Assembly: GCA_936933955.1 (NCBI GenBank)
Contig: CAKZIN010000056.1
Span: 1-32,454 of the forward strand
Source: an uncultured Sphingopyxis sp.
GTDB lineage: Bacteria > Pseudomonadota > Alphaproteobacteria > Sphingomonadales > Sphingomonadaceae
DNA: 32,454 bases
Direction: 5' to 3'
Shown in pieces: positions 15,481 to 23,706 of this stretch. Both the position numbers and the translations under genes were made by a program. Every line of letters starts with the position of its first letter. Position 1 is the first letter of the stretch. The notes below the pieces were generated by a model that did not search any database, had not been told where the DNA came from, and was given only the letters and a program-made list of their open reading frames with translations.

Positions 15481-16101
15481 TCATACCGCAGCCGGCCATC
15501 GATCGAGTGCCATTCTGGCGATGGAGAGCAGTTCGTTGATGGTAGCGCCGTCGCGCGCCTGAACGGACATGCCTTCCATGACCGTATTGAAGAATTTGCC
15601 CAGCGTGGCCGGATCGGCATTGGCCGCAAGCTCGCCCTGCACGGCGCCGCGATGCAGACGCTCGATCAGGAGGGCCTCCGCCGCGATACGCTTGTCGCGC
15701 AGCAGGCATTCGATGGCGGCGGACGCCGGCGAAACGGCTGCCGCTGCCGAATACATGAAGCAGCCGGCCGGCGTTCCAGGTTCCGAGAATGACGACGCCG
15801 CTCGTTCCAGCAGGCCTTTGACGGCCTCGTAGGTGGACAACGCCGGATCGTTGATTGGTGCATAGAGGTGGACGTTGAACGTCGCGGCGTAGCGCTCGAT
15901 CACTGCCGCAAACAGCCCCGCCTTGTTGCCAAACGCTGCATAGAGACTGGCGGCGGCGACGCCGGTCTCCGCCACCAGATCGGCCATCGATGTCGCCTCG
16001 TAGCCGCGCTGCCAGAACAGTCGTACCGCCTTGTCGAGCGCAGCGTCGGTGTCGAACGCACGAGGGCGACCTACGCCGCGCCGGGCTTTCGTCTCTGTCA
16101 T
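15481..16101 (-). CDS. TetR-family transcriptional regulator
   Basis: The 206-residue protein starts MTETKARRGVGRPRAFDTDA; the GRPR-x-FD entry and the helix-turn-helix at about residues 38-60 (MADLVAETGVAAASLYAAFG) are typical of TetR repressors. The C-terminal half includes GCFMYSAAAAVSP and LGKFFNTVMEGMSVQARDGA, resembling the TetR subgroup that senses oxidants or quinones. ATG 16101 is chosen because the GRPR motif normally sits within 15 residues of the start; an in-frame extension to 16179 would run through the promoter. It diverges from the MDR oxidoreductase at 16197, and the 95-bp gap carries two related near-palindromes. Likely targets are that gene, itself and the AKR downstream. 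Confidence 0.9.
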   Translation of the reverse strand: MTETKARRGVGRPRAFDTDAALDKAVRLFWQRGYEATSMADLVAETGVAAASLYAAFGNKAGLFAAVIERYAATFNVHLYAPINDPALSTYEAVKGLLERAASSFSEPGTPAGCFMYSAAAAVSPASAAIECLLRDKRIAAEALLIERLHRGAVQGELAANADPATLGKFFNTVMEGMSVQARDGATINELLSIARMALDRWPAAV

Positions 16102-16117
16102 GTCTGGAACCGATATA

Positions 16118-16129
16118 GAATGATCGATA
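16118..16129. promoter_or_regulatory. Candidate TetR operator, copy 1
   Basis: GAATGATCGATA shares the GAAYGATCRWT core with the element 48 bp further right. Both are centred on GATC and lie between the divergent TetR and oxidoreductase genes. This copy is 17 nt from the TetR start. It is inferred from symmetry and repetition. Confidence 0.45.
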
Positions 16130-16165
16130 AATAATATCTTGAAACTGATGCTCCATTTCCATACA

Positions 16166-16177
16166 GAACGATCATTC
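16166..16177. promoter_or_regulatory. Candidate TetR operator, copy 2
   Basis: GAACGATCATTC is palindromic except at one base pair (positions 4 and 9). It lies 19 nt before the oxidoreductase start and just upstream of its AAGGAG ribosome site, where a bound repressor would block transcription. Confidence 0.5.
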
Positions 16178-16196
16178 AATAATCAAGGAGTGTCCC

Positions 16197-17179
16197 ATGA
16201 GCCGCATCGTCCGTATCCACGAATATGGCGACGCCAGCGTCCTCAGGATTGAAGATGTGGCAGTCCCCGCGCCCGCGCCTGACGAAGTGCAGATTGCGGT
16301 CAAGGCGATAGGCATCAACCGCGCCGAGGTGATGTTCCGCGAGCATGCTTACCTTCAGGAAGCCGAGTTCCCCAGCCGCCTCGGCTATGAGGCGGCCGGC
16401 ACCGTCGTCAGGGTCGGCGCGGACGTGACCGGCTTTGCGGAAGGCGAAGCCGTCAGCGTCATCCCCCCGCTCGATATCGCGCGCTGGGGCACCTATGGCG
16501 AGGTCGCCAATGTGCCCGCCCGCCTCGTCGTCAAGCATCCGGCGGCGCTGTCGTTCGAGGAAGCGGCGGCCGTGTGGATGCAGTGTGTCACCGCCTGGGG
16601 CGCGCTGGTGGAGCAGGCGAAGCTCGGCGAGGGGGATTTCGTCATCGTCACAGCGGCCTCCAGCAGCGTCGGCCTTGCTGCCTTCCAGATTGCGCGGATG
16701 GTCGGCGCGACGGTGATCGCGACGACGCGTACCGGCGCCAAGCGCCAGGCCCTGATCGATGCCGGCGCACATCATGTCGTCGCGACCGGGGAAGAGGATC
16801 TGGTAGCGAGGGTGATGGAGATCACCGATGGTCAGGGTGCGCGCGTGGTGCTCGATCCGGTCGGCGGCCCGTCGCTCGAGCCTCTGGCCGCGAGCATGGC
16901 GCGCGGCGGCATCCTGCTTGAATATGGCGCGCTCAGCGACGAGCCGACGCCGTTCCCGTTGTTCTCCGTGCTGGGCAAGAGCCTCACGCTCAAGGGGTAT
17001 CTCTACAGCGAGATCGTTTCGGACGACGCCGCCCTCGATCGCGCCAAGGCGTGGCGGGTCTGGAATCGGGCGCGCTCAAGCCGCGGATCGCGCGCACTTT
17101 CCCGCTCGACGCCATCCAGGACGCGCACCGCTTCCTCGAATCGAACGAGCAGATCGGCAAGGTCGTCGTCACGGTCTGA
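16197..17179 (+). pseudogene. Quinone-oxidoreductase-type MDR, frameshifted near the 3' end
   Basis: The protein starts MSRIVRIHEYGDASVLRIED after AAGGAG and has GINRAEVMFREHAYL, LGYEAAGTVVRVGADVTGF, QCVTAWGALVEQAKLGEGD, VIVTAASSSVGLAAFQIARM and VLDPVGGPSLEPLAASMARG. It lacks zinc ligands, so it belongs with the NADPH:quinone oxidoreductase or zeta-crystallin-like MDR proteins. Near 17046-17058 the frame is lost. The original frame then reads into a long Arg/Ser-rich tail, while the correct ending (ALKPRIARTFPLDAIQDAHR then FLESNEQIGKVVVTV) lies in the -1 frame to a TGA at 17177-17179. A one- or seven-base deletion explains it. The nucleotide-binding domain is intact; the C-terminal piece that packs on the catalytic domain is lost. 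Sequencing error is an alternative. Confidence 0.8.
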
Positions 17180-17189
17180 CCGGCAAACC

Positions 17190-17215
17190 GGGGGGAGCGA
17201 GCGATGGCTCCCCCC
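17190..17215. terminator. Hairpin after the MDR gene
   Basis: GGGGGGAGC (17190-17198), eight-base loop, GCTCCCCCC (17207-17215), starting 11 nt after the MDR stop. There is no T-run, so termination is inferred from position. The rest of the gap to 17479 has no gene, and I saw no convincing operator or FrmR-type site in it. Confidence 0.5.
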
Positions 17216-17479
17216 TCCCGTGGACAGGATCGGACTCTCGACGCCCAGGCCGTCGTTGCTTGTGGCGCAGAGTTGAGAGCATGACCGCTCCTCCTCCGCG
17301 TGCCGGACCTGTTTCAGGATAACATGGCGGCTGTGCCGGCCCGACCGGGGGCGCATTTGGAGACGGGCCGGGGAACCTCGCCTGATTACACAAGCGCCAG
17401 TCTCAGAACCTCAACGAATTTGCGATGACGCAACGGCCTCGCACCAGCAACCAGTTTAACTCAACGAGGGTATCCCAAC

Positions 17480-18589
17480 ATGAAATCTCGCGCCGCTGTT
17501 GCCTTCGAGGCGGGCAAGCCACTCGAAATCGTCGAGATCGATGTCTCCCCGCCCCGGAAAGACGAAGTCCTCATACGGGTGACGCACACCGGTGTGTGCC
17601 ACACCGACGCGTACACGCTGGCAGGGAGTGATCCGGAGGGTGTTTTCCCGGTGGTCCTGGGCCACGAGGGCGCGGGCGTCGTTGTCGAGGTCGGTGAAGG
17701 CGTCACCAGCGTCGTTCCGGGCGATCACGTCATTCCGCTCTACACCGCCGAGTGCGGCAAGTGCGACTTCTGCGTGTCGGGCAAGACCAACCTGTGCGTC
17801 GCTGTCCGCGCAACGCAGGGCAAGGGTTTGATGCCCGATGGGACCACCCGCTTTTCGTACAACGGTCAGCCCCTCTATCATTACATGGGCTGTTCAACCT
17901 TCAGCGAATACACTGTCGTCGCCGAGGTCTCGCTCGCCAAGATCAATCCCGAGGCAAACCCCGAACATGTCTGTCTGCTCGGCTGCGGCGTCACTACCGG
18001 GATCGGCGCAGTCCACAATACCGCCAAGGTCCAGCCCGGAGACTCGGTCGCCGTGTTCGGCCTTGGCGGCATCGGCCTCGCGGCGATTCAGGGTGCGCGC
18101 CAGGCGAAGGCGGGTCGCATCATCGCCATCGACACCAATCCATCCAAGTTCGAACTGGCACGCCAGTTCGGTGCGACCGAGTGCATCAACCCCAAGGACC
18201 ATGACAAGCCCATCCAGCAAGTGCTGATCGAGATGACGGGCTGGGGCATCGATCATACCTTTGAGTGCATCGGCAACGTCGACGTCATGCGCGCCGCGCT
18301 TGAATCAGCGCACCGTGGCTGGGGTCAGTCGATCGTGATTGGCGTTGCCGGCGCGGGCGAGGAAATCTCCACCCGCCCATTCCAGCTCGTCACGGGCCGC
18401 GTATGGAAGGGGTCCGCTTTCGGTGGCGTCAAGGGACGGACAGAGCTCCCCGGCATGGTCGAGGACGCGATGCGAGGCGATATCGATCTGGCCCCGTTCG
18501 TAACCCACACGATGGGTTTGGAGGAGATCAACGAGGCCTTCGAACTGATGCACGAAGGCAAGTCGATCCGCTCGGTCATTCACTACTGA
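17480..18589 (+). CDS. frmA: S-(hydroxymethyl)glutathione dehydrogenase / class III alcohol dehydrogenase
   Basis: The 369-residue length and motifs are those of class III ADH, which oxidises the spontaneous adduct of formaldehyde and glutathione to S-formylglutathione with NAD. Catalytic zinc is bound by C40 (HTGVCHTDAYTLAG) and H62/E63 (LGHEGAGVV). Structural-zinc cysteines are 92, 95, 98 and 106 (CGKCDFCVSGKTNLC). GLGGIGLAAIQGARQA is the NAD motif, and GWGIDHTFECIGNVDVMRAA, WKGSAFGGVKGRTELPG and the end SIRSVIHY are diagnostic. No S-formylglutathione hydrolase (frmB) or FrmR regulator is adjacent, so the pathway's second step is encoded elsewhere. A GAGGG precedes the start. A perfect 14-bp hairpin follows the stop. 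Confidence 0.95.
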   Translation: MKSRAAVAFEAGKPLEIVEIDVSPPRKDEVLIRVTHTGVCHTDAYTLAGSDPEGVFPVVLGHEGAGVVVEVGEGVTSVVPGDHVIPLYTAECGKCDFCVSGKTNLCVAVRATQGKGLMPDGTTRFSYNGQPLYHYMGCSTFSEYTVVAEVSLAKINPEANPEHVCLLGCGVTTGIGAVHNTAKVQPGDSVAVFGLGGIGLAAIQGARQAKAGRIIAIDTNPSKFELARQFGATECINPKDHDKPIQQVLIEMTGWGIDHTFECIGNVDVMRAALESAHRGWGQSIVIGVAGAGEEISTRPFQLVTGRVWKGSAFGGVKGRTELPGMVEDAMRGDIDLAPFVTHTMGLEEINEAFELMHEGKSIRSVIHY

Positions 18590-18632
18590 CCCACCGATCC
18601 GAAGCGGCGCGAGGCTCGTATCGACAACTCGG

Positions 18633-18667
18633 GCGTCATCATGGCCCGACCCCGGCCATGATGACGC
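18633..18667. terminator. 14-bp perfect hairpin after frmA
   Basis: GCGTCATCATGGCC (18633-18646), loop CGACCCC, exact reverse complement (18654-18667), 43 nt after the frmA stop. It lacks a T-run. It separates frmA from the UvrA gene that starts 98 nt further on, so the two may be transcribed independently. Confidence 0.6.
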
Positions 18668-18765
18668 GCGCTCTGGCAAATGGGCAACGCGTCGAAATGG
18701 ATTCATCTTTTACCCGACCGTGATGAACCACGGGCCGCACGGGCGTATAGGGCAGGAAGACTGAA

Positions 18766-21426
18766 TTGAAGAGCAAGGATGTACACGCGGCGACGGCGGC
18801 CACCGATCATGGGCATACGGGGCCGCCCGCGTGCGTGAAGGTTCGCGGCGCGCGCCAGAATAACCTTAAAAATATTGACGTCGATGTACCGCGCGACGCC
18901 TTTGTGGTGTTCACCGGCATATCGGGCTCGGGCAAGTCATCGCTCGCGTTCTGCACCCTTTATGCCGAAGCCCAGCGGCGTTATCTGGAATCGGTTGCGC
19001 CCTATGCCCGTCGCCTGATCGACCAGGCCGGCGTGCCGGAGGTCGACGCGATCGACGGTTTGCCGCCTGCGGTCGCGTTGCAGCAGCAGCGCGGCTCGGC
19101 CAACGCGCGATCCTCGGTCGGCAGCGTGACGACGCTCTCCAGCCTGGCGCGGATGCTCTATTCGCGCGTCGGGGAATATCCGCGCCATCAACCCATGCTC
19201 TATGCGGAGGATTTCTCCCCCAACACGGTCGCGGGGGCCTGCGCGACCTGCCACGGCATCGGCCGCGTATATGACGCGACCGAAGAGACGATGGTTCCTG
19301 ACGACAGCCTCACCATTCGCGAACGAGCGATCGCCGCCTGGCCGGCCGCCTGGCATGGCCAGAACCTGCGCGATATCCTCGTTTCGCTCGGCTATGACGT
19401 CGATACGCCGTGGCGCGACCTGCCGAAAAAGGATCGCGACTGGATCCTCTTCACGGAAGAGGCGCCGACGGTGCCAGTCTATGCGGGCCTGACGCCCGAA
19501 CAGACCCGAACGGCGCTCAAGCGCGGCATGGAGCCGAGCTACCAGGGCACCTTCACCGGCGCGCGCCGCTATGTGCTGGAGACCTTCGCCAATACGAAAA
19601 GCGCGCTGATGAAGAAGCGCGTCTCGCAATATATCATCGGCCGCGATTGCCCGACCTGCGACGGCAAGCGCCTGAAACGTGAAGCCCTGTCGGTCAAATT
19701 CGCCGGCCTCGACATTGCCGAGTTCGGCGACCTGACGGTGCTCAAGCTGAAGGACTTGCTGATGCCCGTCGCCCATGGCGCGTATGAGGCGGTCTCCGCC
19801 CCCTCAAAGGGCCATGTTCTGGAAAAAGCGGCCCGCGATGCAGCGGTCGAACAACGGGTTGCCGCAGGCGGCTCTGCGCACAAGAGCGCGCACGACGTAC
19901 GCCGTACGCCCAATCTCTCCGACGAGAAGCGGATCGCCGCCCAACGCCTTGCCAACGAATTGATCGAGCGGCTCGACCCGCTGATCGATCTTGGCCTTGG
20001 CTACATTTCGCTCGACCGCAGCACGCCGACGCTCTCCTCCGGAGAGCTGCAGCGCTTGCGGCTTGCCACGCAATTGTCGTCACAGCTTTTCGGCGTGGTC
20101 TATGTGCTTGACGAGCCTTCGGCAGGGTTGCACCCGGCAGATGGCGAAGCCTTGCTCACCATCCTCGAGCGTCTCAAGGCGGCGGGCAACTCCCTGTTCG
20201 TCGTCGAACATGATCTCGACGTGATCCGCCGCGCGGAATGGCTCGTCGATGTCGGGCCAGGCGCCGGTAAAAAGGGCGGTGAAGTCCTCTACAGCGGGCC
20301 GATAGAGGGGCTCGCCGACGTCGAGACTTCGATCACCCGCCGCTACCTGTTCGCAGAGCCGCTCCGCAGTGCGCGCACACCGCGCGATCCCAGGGCATGG
20401 CTACGCCTGGAAGGGATCAGGCGGAACAATCTCCATGGTCTCGACGTCGAGTTTCCCATCGGCTGCTTCACCGCTGTCACCGGCGTTTCGGGATCGGGCA
20501 AATCCAGTCTTGTCAGTCAGGCGCTGCCCGAACTCGTGACGGAACACCTCGGCGGCTCCCCTGTGGCCGAGGAGGAGGATATCGATCCGCTGCTCGATGT
20601 TGCGCAGAACGACACTGAGGGACGCATTGTCGCAGGCATGGAGCATGTCCGCAGGCTGGTGCGGGTCGATCAGAAACCGATCGGCCGCACGCCGCGCTCG
20701 AACCTGTCCACCTACAGCGGCATGTTCGACCATGTGCGACGAATCTTCGCTGATACGCCACTCGCCCGCCGGCGGCGCTACAGCCCGGGAAGGTTCTCGT
20801 TCAACGTCGCGCAAGGCCGCTGCCCTGTGTGCGAGGGCGAGGGATACGTCATGGTGGAGCTGCTGTTCCTGCCGAGCGTTTTTGCCCCGTGCTCGACCTG
20901 TCATGGCTCTCGCTACAACCCGCAAACGCTCGAAGTCGAATGGAACGGGCGCAATATCGCCCAGGTGCTCGAACTGACGGTCGACGATGCGTGCCATTTC
21001 TTCGCTGGCGAGGCATCGGTGATGCGCTCCCTCGACGTGTTGCGGGAGATCGGTCTCGGCTATCTGAGGCTTGGTCAGCCGGCGACCGAGCTGTCCGGCG
21101 GGGAGGCGCAGCGCATCAAGCTGGCGACTGAACTGCAACGCGCTCAACGCGGCAACACGATCTACATCCTCGACGAGCCGACTTCGGGGCTTCACCCCTC
21201 CGATGGCGACCGGCTGATGCAACACCTGCAGGGCCTCGTAGACGCCGGCAATACCGTCGTAGTTGTCGAACATGACATGCGCGCCATCGCACAGGTGGAC
21301 TGGATCATCGACCTGGGACCGGGGGCCGGTGAAGATGGGGGCCGTATCGTTGCCAGCGGCGTCCCTGGCGTCGTTGCGGAAGCGGAAGGCAGTCTCACCG
21401 CCCGCTATCTCAAGGCGGCGCTATAG
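18766..21426 (+). CDS. Class II UvrA (UvrA2-like) ABC ATPase
   Basis: This 886-residue protein is a double ABC ATPase of the UvrA family. Site I: Walker A GISGSGKSS (residues 51-59), a variant signature TLSSGELQRLRLATQL and Walker B VYVLDEPSAGLHP. Site II: GVSGSGKSS (573-581), ELSGGEAQRIKLATEL and IYILDEPTSGLHP. Zinc-type CxxC pairs occur in CATCHGIG, CPTCDGKRL, CPVCEGEGY and CSTCHGSRYN. The segment RMLYSRVGEYPRHQPM passes after about ten residues to FSPNTVAGACATCHG; classical UvrA has roughly a hundred more residues there, forming the UvrB-binding domain, which is therefore absent. Such UvrA2 proteins are linked to tolerance of DNA-damaging compounds, not standard excision repair. The start is TTG after AGGAAG. 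It follows frmA. Confidence 0.9.
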   Translation: MKSKDVHAATAATDHGHTGPPACVKVRGARQNNLKNIDVDVPRDAFVVFTGISGSGKSSLAFCTLYAEAQRRYLESVAPYARRLIDQAGVPEVDAIDGLPPAVALQQQRGSANARSSVGSVTTLSSLARMLYSRVGEYPRHQPMLYAEDFSPNTVAGACATCHGIGRVYDATEETMVPDDSLTIRERAIAAWPAAWHGQNLRDILVSLGYDVDTPWRDLPKKDRDWILFTEEAPTVPVYAGLTPEQTRTALKRGMEPSYQGTFTGARRYVLETFANTKSALMKKRVSQYIIGRDCPTCDGKRLKREALSVKFAGLDIAEFGDLTVLKLKDLLMPVAHGAYEAVSAPSKGHVLEKAARDAAVEQRVAAGGSAHKSAHDVRRTPNLSDEKRIAAQRLANELIERLDPLIDLGLGYISLDRSTPTLSSGELQRLRLATQLSSQLFGVVYVLDEPSAGLHPADGEALLTILERLKAAGNSLFVVEHDLDVIRRAEWLVDVGPGAGKKGGEVLYSGPIEGLADVETSITRRYLFAEPLRSARTPRDPRAWLRLEGIRRNNLHGLDVEFPIGCFTAVTGVSGSGKSSLVSQALPELVTEHLGGSPVAEEEDIDPLLDVAQNDTEGRIVAGMEHVRRLVRVDQKPIGRTPRSNLSTYSGMFDHVRRIFADTPLARRRRYSPGRFSFNVAQGRCPVCEGEGYVMVELLFLPSVFAPCSTCHGSRYNPQTLEVEWNGRNIAQVLELTVDDACHFFAGEASVMRSLDVLREIGLGYLRLGQPATELSGGEAQRIKLATELQRAQRGNTIYILDEPTSGLHPSDGDRLMQHLQGLVDAGNTVVVVEHDMRAIAQVDWIIDLGPGAGEDGGRIVASGVPGVVAEAEGSLTARYLKAAL

Positions 21427-21626
21427 GTCGCAAATCTGGCCGAACGCACGTTCGATCAGGTGCCTCTCAACCACACGCTGGATTGGGTCGGATCTGGAAG
21501 CGGGAGCCGGCGATGTGTCACCGCGGTTGACGCGGCTCAGGGTTTGAGTGCCCGTCGGATGCGCCGTGTTCGTGTCATACGCGGCGTGGCGGACGGCCAA
21601 TCGCTGACCATCCGCCACGCTTAGTT

Positions 21627-21660
21627 TGTGAGGGCCTTCTCCAGGGAGAGGGCCCTCACA
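21627..21660. terminator. Bidirectional hairpin between convergent genes
   Basis: TGTGAGGGCCTTCTCC pairs with GGAGAGGGCCCTCACA over 16 bp with a single T/C difference that is a G-U wobble in RNA; the gap between the arms is two bases. It sits between the UvrA gene and the convergent PfpI gene, 200 nt after one stop and 23 nt after the other. The remaining 21427-21626 has no gene. Confidence 0.6.
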
Positions 21661-21682
21661 CGGTTCGTCGAAACGCCCCATC

Positions 21683-22228
21683 TTAATTCCCTGCTGCGAT
21701 TTCCTCGACGAGCTTGGCACAGAAGGCGGGCAGATCATCAGGATCGCGGCTGGTAACAAGGCCGTTGTCGACCACGACTTCCTCATTGGTCCAGGCACCG
21801 CCGGCGTTCTCGATATCGACCTTCAACGTCGGGTAGGACGTCAAGGTACGACCCTCAAGCACGCCCGCCTCGATCAATGTCCAGGGTGCATGGCATATCG
21901 CCGCAACGGGTTTCTTCTGGTCGAAGAAAGCCCGGATGAAACCGATTGCCTCGTCGCTGCCGCGCAGCTTGTCGGCACCGACAGTCCCTCCGGGCACAAC
22001 AAGTCCGTCGAAATCGTCGGCTTTCACCTCCGAAAACGTCTTGTCGATCGTATAGCTGCCGCCCTCGTCAAGATCGCTATTGACTGTGCGAGCCTTGCCC
22101 GATTCAAAACTGATCACGGTCACTTTGCCACCCGCGTCCTCGACAGCTTGCTTGGGCTTCGAGAATTCCGGTTCTTCCGTCCCGCGGGGTGCGATCAGAA
22201 TGGCAACGGATTTGCCTTCTAAAGTCAT
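21683..22228 (-). CDS. DJ-1/PfpI-family protein (YhbO/PfpI type)
   Basis: The 181-residue protein starts MTLEGKSVAILIAPRGTEEP and has FDGLVVPGGTVGADKLR, then the nucleophile elbow with C112-H113 (AAICHAPWTLIEAG) and a nearby Glu at 18 or 19, the DJ-1/PfpI triad. GRTLTSYPTLKVDIENAGG and NGLVTSRDPDDLPAF are standard C-terminal motifs. Members have been described as proteases, glyoxalases or protein deglycases, and the activity is debated; a role in carbonyl stress fits the neighbours. The ATG at 22228 follows AGGAAACAG and is preferred over an in-frame extension to 22342 that overlaps the upstream gene. It starts 31 nt after the fdhA stop and is surely co-transcribed with it. Confidence 0.9.
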   Translation of the reverse strand: MTLEGKSVAILIAPRGTEEPEFSKPKQAVEDAGGKVTVISFESGKARTVNSDLDEGGSYTIDKTFSEVKADDFDGLVVPGGTVGADKLRGSDEAIGFIRAFFDQKKPVAAICHAPWTLIEAGVLEGRTLTSYPTLKVDIENAGGAWTNEEVVVDNGLVTSRDPDDLPAFCAKLVEEIAAGN

Positions 22229-22259
22229 GATCTGTTTCCTGTTCCGTCGAAGACCAAGG

Positions 22260-23399
22260 TCAGGTGCCCGGTTTGAGCACGACCTTCGTCCAACCAGCAT
22301 CGCGCGCGTCGAAATGCTTGTAGGCGTCTGGAGCCTGATCAAGCGGCAGTCGGTGCGAGATGATCTGGGCAGGATTGGCCCGGCCTTGCTCGATAAGCTT
22401 CATCAGTCGCCGGTTGTAGTGCTTCACATTGCACTGGCCGGTGCCGATCTTCTGGCCCTTGAACCAGAAGTTGCCGAAGTCGAACGCCATCTTGCCTTCC
22501 TTCTGGAGATCGTCCGGCGCGTTCGGGTCTTCCGGAATGAACACGCCGACCACGCCGATTCCGCCGGTGGCCTTCGTGCTTTTGACGAGGCAGTTCATCG
22601 TGTAATTGCTGCGCTCCTTGCCGTGGCGATCGCAACACTGATACCCGACCGCCTCGACCCCCCGGTCGGTCCCGAGGCCGCCGGTGGCGTCAAGAATCTG
22701 CTGGGCGGGATCGCCCTTGCGCATGTCGATCGGGATGGCGCCCATCGCCTCGGCCAGTTTCAGACGGTCATCGTGAGAATCGACCACGAAGATCTGAGAG
22801 GCACCACGAATTTCGGCTGAGTGCGCGGCCATCAAACCGACCGGACCGGCGCCGTAGATCGCGATGCTTTCGCCAGGCAGGAAACCGGACAGTTCGACGC
22901 CATGCCAACCCGTCGGGAAGATGTCGGAGAGCATGACATAGTCATCCTCCTTCTCCTCGGCGTCCTCAGGCAGCTTTAGACAATTGAAGTCCGCATAAGG
23001 AACGCGCATCAATTCGGCCTGACCACCTTGCCACGGACCCATCTCGGCAAAGCCATACGCTGCGCCGGCCGTGCCAGGGTTGGTCGTGAGGCAAAAACCC
23101 GTCAAGCCGCGTTCGCAATTTTCGCAGAAACCGCAACCGACGTTGAACGGCATGCACACGCGATCGCCCTTCTTGATACGATCCACGGCAGAGCCGACTT
23201 CGATGACCTCGCCAAGGTTTTCGTGCCCGAAGACCTTGCCCTTCTCGAAACTGGTACGGCCTTCATACATGTGGAGGTCCGACCCGCAGATATTGGTCGT
23301 GGTCAGCCGGATGATAACATCGGTCTGCTTTTCGATCTTTGGATCGTCGATGGTATTGACAGAAACATCTTTGGGCCCGTTGTACACGACAGCTTTCAC
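22260..23399 (-). CDS. fdhA: Glutathione-independent formaldehyde dehydrogenase-type MDR
   Basis: This 379-residue zinc MDR resembles the Pseudomonas-type formaldehyde dehydrogenase, which oxidises formaldehyde with tightly bound NAD and no thiol cofactor. Catalytic zinc: C38 (TTTNICGSDLHMYEGR) and H59/E60 (VFGHENLGEV). Structural zinc: C89, C92, C95 and C103 (GCGFCENCERGLTGFC). PTGWHGVELSGFLPGESIAI, YGAGPVGLMAAHSAEIRGA and VVDSHDDRLKLAEAMGA carry the NAD site, and GVEAVGYQC is typical of the subfamily. A dismutase reaction on aldehydes is known for the family. The start is a GTG (23397-23399) after GAAAGGAAAAG. Together with frmA the window holds two independent formaldehyde oxidation routes. 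Confidence 0.9.
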   Translation of the reverse strand: MKAVVYNGPKDVSVNTIDDPKIEKQTDVIIRLTTTNICGSDLHMYEGRTSFEKGKVFGHENLGEVIEVGSAVDRIKKGDRVCMPFNVGCGFCENCERGLTGFCLTTNPGTAGAAYGFAEMGPWQGGQAELMRVPYADFNCLKLPEDAEEKEDDYVMLSDIFPTGWHGVELSGFLPGESIAIYGAGPVGLMAAHSAEIRGASQIFVVDSHDDRLKLAEAMGAIPIDMRKGDPAQQILDATGGLGTDRGVEAVGYQCCDRHGKERSNYTMNCLVKSTKATGGIGVVGVFIPEDPNAPDDLQKEGKMAFDFGNFWFKGQKIGTGQCNVKHYNRRLMKLIEQGRANPAQIISHRLPLDQAPDAYKHFDARDAGWTKVVLKPGT

Positions 23400-23706
23400 G
23401 GATCTTTTCCTTTCGCAGCTCTTCTCAACGCGTCATCAGATCGAGAGCGTGGCCATGATCCTGCTCATCGCAGCGGCGGAGGACATGGCACCTTTCAAGT
23501 GATCGCAATTTACTCAAACTTCGGCCAACAGAGAGGTTCCTTCGCGTCAGGGCCATCCTGAAATGGATTCAGGTGGGCTTTCTGAATGACTGGGCCAGAA
23601 CGGCCGAATAACGTACTAAACGGAGACGACCCGCAACGAACGCGAGGCGCGCCCGCCGCCGGTCGACTGGGCCGGCGCCGCCGCGTTCGGCACCGCGCCC
23701 CAAGGT
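23400..23706. other. 307-bp intergenic region between GlcG and fdhA
   Basis: No gene is visible. It contains a 6-bp dyad CCTGAA-ATGGA-TTCAGG (23557-23573) and a GC-rich stretch (23640-23700) just after the GlcG stop. It must hold the fdhA promoter, unless fdhA is read from the genes upstream; I could not pick a convincing -35/-10 pair. Confidence 0.5.

Noticed and set aside
21620..21675. Hairpin followed by CACGGTTC as a group II intron domain V
   Set aside because: The conserved GAGC start and AGC/GTTCG domain V geometry are not present and no intron ORF is nearby; a plain hairpin is simpler.
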